Assembly (NCBI GenBank): GCA_900550395.1
Contig: URSD01000033.1
Location: 1-28,023 of the forward strand
DNA from: an uncultured Porphyromonadaceae bacterium
GTDB taxonomy: Bacteria > Bacteroidota > Bacteroidia > Bacteroidales > Muribaculaceae
DNA length: 28,023 bases
Reading direction: 5' to 3'
A program made the translations under genes and the position numbers. The notes beneath the pieces are model-generated. The model saw only the letters and a program-made list of their open reading frames with translations, did no database searches and was not told the DNA's origin. Numbering within the stretch: the stretch's first letter is position 1; every line of letters begins with the position of its first letter. Shown in pieces: positions 23,745-28,023 of this stretch.

Positions 23745-24623
23745 ATGATGGCCAAACTGTTTCAAAAGCACGAGAATACACTTATTGTGAATGTAATAGG
23801 CGGTCTATGCAACAGGTTGCTCACCATAGCCACAGGCATCAGGCTTGCAAAAGCTTCACACAGACACCTCTGCATAGTGTGGGCAAACAACAAAGACCTT
23901 GCTGCAGACTTTTGCCAGCTATTCGAGCCTTTACCTGCTGAGATTAACCTCCGGCAGCCACGCAACATCGAATACAACCTCATTTGGGAAATGCCCCGCA
24001 AACGAAATCTTTATCTGTCGGCTGTGGCTCAACGGCTCGCATTTTCTGAAGTATATTCAGATGCCGACCGACTAATCCCCTTTCAGGGACGCCATGAGGA
24101 ATTTATCAATGAGATAAAGTCGGCCGAAGGCAGAATTCTCATCATTTCCGGATATTCAATAGGAGGATTCGACGCCGAGACATTACGATCCGTTTTCCGG
24201 CCTTCAGCATCCGTCCAAGAGCTGATAAAAGCAAAAACTGAAAAATTCAGCAGCCATACGACCGGCGTACACATAAGACGCACCGACAATATAGGGTCCA
24301 TTAAGGAAAGCCCCCTACATCTTTTTACTGCCGAAATCGAAAAAATTATCGACGAAGACCATTCGGCCAACTTTTTCATAGCCTCAGATGACGTAAAGGT
24401 AACAACCGAACTCCAACTCCGATTCGGCTCAAGGATTGTCTGCGGCGACCTGAACCCATCACGCACATCGTTGCGAGGTATGATGCATGGAACTGCCGAC
24501 CTATGGGCTCTTTCCATGTGCAGCCGGATTCTCGGCAGTTTCCAAAGTTCCTATTCCAACACGGCTGCAATCATCGGCGATATACCTCTGAAAGTATGCT
24601 CTATCTCAGGGAAAGCCTGGTAA
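23745..24623 (+). CDS. Fucosyltransferase-like glycosyltransferase (NodZ/O-FucT-type motifs)
   Basis: 292 aa from ATG 23745 (a second ATG follows at once at 23748; the upstream TTG at 23736 is less likely). The N-terminal GGLCNRLLTIATGIRLAK (about 18-35) resembles the nucleotide-sugar-proximal GGLxNRL block, and GVHIRRTDNIGSIKESPLHLF (about 175-195) contains the HxRRxD-type motif of GT11/GT23/GT65/GT68 fucosyltransferases. The C-terminal part, DLWALSMCSRILGSFQSSYSNTAA (about 250-273), fits the same superfamily. It would transfer a sugar, perhaps fucose from GDP-fucose, to a glycan. It stands alone, 12 bases after the symporter gene, with visibly lower GC and less biased codons than its neighbours, which hints at transfer from elsewhere. 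Confidence 0.78.
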   Translation: MMAKLFQKHENTLIVNVIGGLCNRLLTIATGIRLAKASHRHLCIVWANNKDLAADFCQLFEPLPAEINLRQPRNIEYNLIWEMPRKRNLYLSAVAQRLAFSEVYSDADRLIPFQGRHEEFINEIKSAEGRILIISGYSIGGFDAETLRSVFRPSASVQELIKAKTEKFSSHTTGVHIRRTDNIGSIKESPLHLFTAEIEKIIDEDHSANFFIASDDVKVTTELQLRFGSRIVCGDLNPSRTSLRGMMHGTADLWALSMCSRILGSFQSSYSNTAAIIGDIPLKVCSISGKAW

Positions 24624-24713
24624 ACGTGGGCGGCCAATGCCAATCTGATACCGTCTTCAGCATGTTTTTCACATTTTTTTAACAGCGGCATGTCGTATTT
24701 CGGTGTTTTTATT

Positions 24714-24721
24714 TAAATTTG
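24714..24721 (+). promoter_or_regulatory. Promoter -7 box of the Na/Pi cotransporter gene
   Basis: TAAATTTG matches TAnnTTTG; the ATG at 24753 lies 31 bases downstream. A convincing -33 TTTG at 19-20 bases was not found. The 129-base gap holds no gene; its T-rich runs near 24664-24680 have no clear stem, so no terminator is called. Confidence 0.55.
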
Positions 24722-24752
24722 CATTCGCAATAGCACCCACATTCGACACTCG

Positions 24753-26573
24753 ATGGATTACAGCATCTTAGACTTCCTTGGCCTGCTCGGCGCCGTAGGC
24801 CTTTTCCTATACGGCATGAAAGTGATGAGCGAGGGCCTGCAGAAAGCCGCCGGCGACCGCCTGCGCAACATCCTTGGCGCAATGACGCGCAACCGCTTCT
24901 CTGGCCTGCTCACCGGTATAGTAATCACCGCACTCATACAGAGCTCCTCCGCCTCCACTGTGATGGTGGTAAGTTTCGTCAATGCCGGCCTCATGACCCT
25001 CGCACAGTCTATGGCCGTAATCATGGGCGCCAATGTCGGCACCACGTTCACCGCATGGATCATCGCCATCTTCGGCTTCAAGGTGAACATGGGCGCCATG
25101 GTGCTTCCCATCATAGCCTTGGCCGTGGTACTTCTGTTCATGAAGAAAAGCCGCACACGCAGCATTGGCGAATTCCTGATAGGCTTCGCCTTCCTCTTCA
25201 TGGGTCTGGACATGATCAGCACCTACGTGCCCGACCTGCAGAGCAATCCCGAGATGTTCGCCGTTCTGCGCGAATACTCCTCAATGGGTATAGCCAGCAT
25301 ACTGCTGTTTACACTCGTGGGTGTTCTCGTCACAATGGTCATACAGTCGTCGGCCGCCACATTTGCCATCACCCTTATCATGTGCAGCAAAGGATGGATC
25401 ACCTTCGACCTGGCCTGCGCACTCGTGCTGGGCAGCAATATCGGCACAACCATCACCCCGCTGCTCGCATCGCTCAGCGGCAACGTCGCAGCCAAACGCG
25501 CTGCCATGGGCCACCTGCTTTTCAACCTTCTGGGCACCTTGTGGTGCATTTGCTGCTTCATACCTTTCGCCAACTTCAATTCCTGGCTCACAGAAGAACT
25601 GGGCATGGGCGACCCTAACGGGCTCTACACATTCGTCAACGGTCTGGAACATACCGATCCGGAGCTGTACAACCACCTGTTTGACAACTCGCTCCCGGCA
25701 GGCCATCATGTGCTCGCGCAGATAGCAGCCATGCAGCTGAGCGTCTCGTTCGGCCTCTCAATCTTCCACACGAGCTTCAACCTCGTGAACGTCTCGATAA
25801 TGATATGGCTCACCAAAGTCTACGTCAAGATAGTAGAAAGACTGGTGCCCAACCGCAACAAGGAGGACGAGGAATTCAACCTCAAGTTCATCGGCGGCGG
25901 CCTTGTTGCAGCCTCCGAACTCAACCTCGCGCAAGCCGAGAAAGAAATACTCGTATTCGCGCAGCGCGTGGGACGCATGATCGACATGGGCCAGCAACTT
26001 ATCCACATCGACGAAGGAAGCGAGGAATTCAACCGCCTGCTCTCACGTCTGGAGAAATACGAGGACATCAGCGACCGCATGGAGCTTGAGATAGCCAACT
26101 ACTTGCACAAATGCTCGGAAGGACGACTCTCCAACGAAGGCAAGCTGCGAGTAGCCGCAATGCTGGGTATAATAAGCGAAATAGAGAGCATAGCCGACAG
26201 CTGCCTCGGCATAGGCAAGATACTGCTGCGCAAGATGCAGACAGGCGCAGAGTTCACACCGGAGATATATGCCAACATCGACTCGATGTACACATACGTC
26301 AACGAAGCTATGAGCCTGATGCTCGACGAAATCGGCAAGCCGGAGTCCATCAACGAAAAGGAGCTGATACGCAGCTACAACAAGGAGCGCGAAATAAACA
26401 ATATGCGCAACTCGCTGCGTACCGCAAACCCCGAAAACATCAACTCCAAGCGTTACTCCTATCAGGCCGGCATCTACTACATGGACATCATTTCCGATCT
26501 GGAACGCACCGGCGACTACATCATCAACGTAGTCGACACACTGCGCGAGCAGTTCCGCCGTCACATAGCCTGA
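24753..26573 (+). CDS. Na/Pi cotransporter family protein with PhoU-like C-terminal domain
   Basis: 606 aa. The membrane half (about 1-370) carries the two inverted repeats of the family with QSSSASTVMVVSFVNAG (about 63-79) and QSSAATFAITLIMCSKGW (about 197-214), plus GANVGTT and GSNIGTT after each. These serine-rich QSS motifs bind Na+ and phosphate in the eukaryotic NaPi-II relatives. The C-terminal half (about 390-605) is helical and PhoU-like (ISDRMELEIANYLHK, DLERTGDYIINVVD). It probably takes up or exports phosphate with Na+, with regulation by the PhoU-like part; the direction is unknown. Length and layout are normal for the family in Bacteroidales. Confidence 0.93.
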   Translation: MDYSILDFLGLLGAVGLFLYGMKVMSEGLQKAAGDRLRNILGAMTRNRFSGLLTGIVITALIQSSSASTVMVVSFVNAGLMTLAQSMAVIMGANVGTTFTAWIIAIFGFKVNMGAMVLPIIALAVVLLFMKKSRTRSIGEFLIGFAFLFMGLDMISTYVPDLQSNPEMFAVLREYSSMGIASILLFTLVGVLVTMVIQSSAATFAITLIMCSKGWITFDLACALVLGSNIGTTITPLLASLSGNVAAKRAAMGHLLFNLLGTLWCICCFIPFANFNSWLTEELGMGDPNGLYTFVNGLEHTDPELYNHLFDNSLPAGHHVLAQIAAMQLSVSFGLSIFHTSFNLVNVSIMIWLTKVYVKIVERLVPNRNKEDEEFNLKFIGGGLVAASELNLAQAEKEILVFAQRVGRMIDMGQQLIHIDEGSEEFNRLLSRLEKYEDISDRMELEIANYLHKCSEGRLSNEGKLRVAAMLGIISEIESIADSCLGIGKILLRKMQTGAEFTPEIYANIDSMYTYVNEAMSLMLDEIGKPESINEKELIRSYNKEREINNMRNSLRTANPENINSKRYSYQAGIYYMDIISDLERTGDYIINVVDTLREQFRRHIA

Positions 26574-26595
26574 TATCCCGCCAAAAGCCGCTTAC

Positions 26596-26634
26596 TACGC
26601 CATTTTTGCCCCCTTTTAAATGCAATGTGGCGTA
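26596..26634. repeat. 7-bp inverted repeat upstream of the response regulator gene
   Basis: TACGCCA (26596-26602) and TGGCGTA (26628-26634) are perfect inverted copies separated by 25 bases of T/C-rich sequence. It lies between the Na/Pi gene end and the promoter of the response regulator. It may be an operator or a weak hairpin; a 7-bp match with this spacer can also occur by chance. Confidence 0.35.
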
Positions 26635-26660
26635 AAATCGGATACAAGGTTGTTACAATC

Positions 26661-26692
26661 ATTGCTTTTTTTGCAACGATTCAATACATTTG
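26661..26692 (+). promoter_or_regulatory. Promoter of the response regulator gene
   Basis: ATTG (26661-26664), a 20-base spacer and TACATTTG (26685-26692), a full -7 match. The predicted start near 26698 leaves about 18 bases to the ATG at 26716. An in-frame upstream start at 26620 lies before this promoter and is therefore not used. Confidence 0.68.
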
Positions 26693-26715
26693 TATCATCA
26701 TTATCAAGTCACACA

Positions 26716-27408
26716 ATGGCAACCTCAGGCTTGGGCAAAATACTTATCATCGACCGTGACCTTCACATCACGACGTTGCTCCGCTGCAACCTCCGCGACG
26801 AAGGCTACGATGTCGACGTGCAGCCCGATGCCGCCGAGGCCATGAGAAACGACCTCAGCGACGTGCGGGTAGTCATCTTAGACGCATTCGGACAGAACGA
26901 AGGCATCGAAGCCCTCAACGAGCTGGCCTCAAGTCACCGCACAGCGCATATAGGCGTGATAGTATGTTCCGCAGGCGAGACTCCCGGCGAGGCAATAACG
27001 GCACTTGACGCCGGCGCCGACGACTATATCGTGAAACCATTCTCCCTGCGGGAAATCATAGCGCGAGTCCGTGCTGTCATGCGCCAACGTCGTCCGCCTA
27101 TGCCCCCTCCGGCCCACACCGACGGCATTTTCGGTCCCCTGCGCATAGACTTCACCACACGCACGGCCATGCTCGACGGCACGCCAATCTCGCTTACGCC
27201 CACCGAATACGCCATTCTCGTCATGCTGCTCAAGAACCGCGACCGCCATCTCTCGCGTCAGGAAATCTTCCGCAGCATATGGAAAGACCCCACGGCCGGC
27301 AGCAACGACCGCGTGGTCGACACCAACATCAGCCGTCTGCGACGCAAGCTCGGCACCTTCGGAGCATCAATCCAGAACCATTCCGGCAGCGGCTATATCA
27401 TTGTATAG
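26716..27408 (+). CDS. OmpR-family response regulator with altered acidic pocket
   Basis: 230 aa DNA-binding transcription regulator. Receiver domain residues 7-122: KILIIDRDLH has Asp13, Arg14 and Asp15 where the family has an acidic pair; VVILD gives phosphoacceptor Asp56; Ser85 (IVCSAGE) is the switch residue position and Lys107 (YIVKPFS) the conserved lysine. A Pro-rich linker (127-132) precedes the winged-helix domain (about 138-230) with ISLTPTEYAILVMLLKN, the recognition-helix region DRVVDTNISRLRRKL and the C-terminal wing SGSGYIIV. No histidine kinase gene is adjacent on either side within the window. Arg14 corresponds to CheY Asp13, a Mg2+ ligand, so phosphorylation may be weakened or bypassed. 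Targets are unknown. Confidence 0.9.
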   Translation: MATSGLGKILIIDRDLHITTLLRCNLRDEGYDVDVQPDAAEAMRNDLSDVRVVILDAFGQNEGIEALNELASSHRTAHIGVIVCSAGETPGEAITALDAGADDYIVKPFSLREIIARVRAVMRQRRPPMPPPAHTDGIFGPLRIDFTTRTAMLDGTPISLTPTEYAILVMLLKNRDRHLSRQEIFRSIWKDPTAGSNDRVVDTNISRLRRKLGTFGASIQNHSGSGYIIV

Positions 27409-27462
27409 ACACTGATGACGATACCCCCTGTGTCGTTCTCTATGTCGATGCAGCCAATACCA

Positions 27463-27996
27463 TCATAAAAGCGCATTTTTATCCTTGGTTACCCCATTAC
27501 TGATATTTTGACTTACAAAGGACAGCAGCTTGTCATGATACGCCTCATTGTCACGCAGATTGTCGACATAGTATCGGGGAATTGAAGCATATCCGTATTT
27601 AGCGCCGAGGACAGCACAGGCAACAGCGGCATTTGTGTCGGCATCGCCACCTTCGTTGACTACGGAAATGAGCCCGTCTTCAAATGACGGTGAATGCCAG
27701 TAGCACCATAATGCAGCAGAAAGTGTCCGCAATGTGTAGCCCAATGATTTATGGTCATCCAGATGAAGTAAGGTGATGTCGGAATTATTGAATGCAGCAT
27801 CCACCCATTCGGCTATACGGCTATCATATCTGTCGGAAATGTCTTTTATATCATTGTGGGACAATCGAATACCATGCCACACAAGATTGTGGATTACCGA
27901 GGACACTATTACACATGATCCGACACAGCGAGGGTCATAATGGGTCAGAGGGTGTTGCAAAACCTCCATTGTCAAAGCTTCTGAGAATTGAATATT
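27463..27996 (-). pseudogene. ADP-ribosylglycohydrolase family protein, N-terminally truncated
   Basis: Only the C-terminal half of an ADP-ribosylglycohydrolase (DraG/ARH-like) is readable, about 170 residues compared with the 300 or more usual. THYDPRC (11-17 counted from the TTG at 27975), SLGYTLRTLSAALWCYWHS (77-95) and the metal-site block GGDADTNAAVACAVLGA (109-125, Asp111 and Asp113) are kept. The first-half metal ligands of the family are absent. In the same frame, a TGA stop lies at 27997-27999, and the remaining 24 bases to the window edge show no recognisable continuation in any frame. It could be a gene broken by a frameshift or insertion whose first part lies to the right, or a short domain starting at the ATG 27969. 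Such enzymes remove ADP-ribose from proteins or small molecules. Confidence 0.7.
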
Positions 27997-28023
27997 TCAG
28001 ATAAAATCGGAATTTTTCGAAAT

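Overview
The window looks like a chromosomal segment of a GC-rich member of the Bacteroidales, most likely Muribaculaceae-like (inference). The reasons are promoters of the Bacteroides type (TTTG about 19-20 bases before TAnnTTTG), A/T-rich start regions without Shine-Dalgarno sequences, secreted proteins with Bacteroidales C-terminal tails, a glycogen cassette ordered debranching enzyme, GT4 synthase, GH57, and many TPR and Na+-coupled transport proteins. I saw no rRNA, tRNA, CRISPR array, intact insertion sequence or phage gene.

Layout: (1) 1-7652, minus strand. Two large exported proteins: a 1511-aa multi-domain surface protein ended by a strong terminator, and an M6-family metalloprotease. 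They share the same C-terminal tail and the same nested-domain design. (2) 7913-12595, plus strand. A three-gene glycogen operon with a near-consensus promoter and a 14-bp-stem terminator. (3) 12688-15901, plus strand. A two-gene unit: an exported kinesin-light-chain-type TPR protein, then a TIR-domain protein with one membrane span and an outer beta-sandwich domain. This is the best candidate for an undescribed system. (4) 15898-16786, minus strand. Cytidine deaminase, preceded by a MNT nucleotidyltransferase whose C-terminus looks like the fused tail of its lost HEPN toxin partner. (5) 16959-19068, plus strand. A membrane-anchored TPR protein and a MATE efflux pump. (6) 19048-21770, minus strand. 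A Wzx-like flippase and a GT4 glycosyltransferase that overlap by 4 bases. (7) 21832-26573, plus strand. An exported TPR-like protein translationally coupled to a DAACS symporter with unusual binding residues, a fucosyltransferase-like gene of different base composition, and a Na/Pi-cotransporter-PhoU protein. (8) 26716-28023. An OmpR-type response regulator with an arginine in its acidic pocket, and the C-terminal half of an ADP-ribosylglycohydrolase.

All functions are read from motifs and domain order only; no database search was run. Most long antisense open frames in the GC-rich genes are shadows and are not listed.
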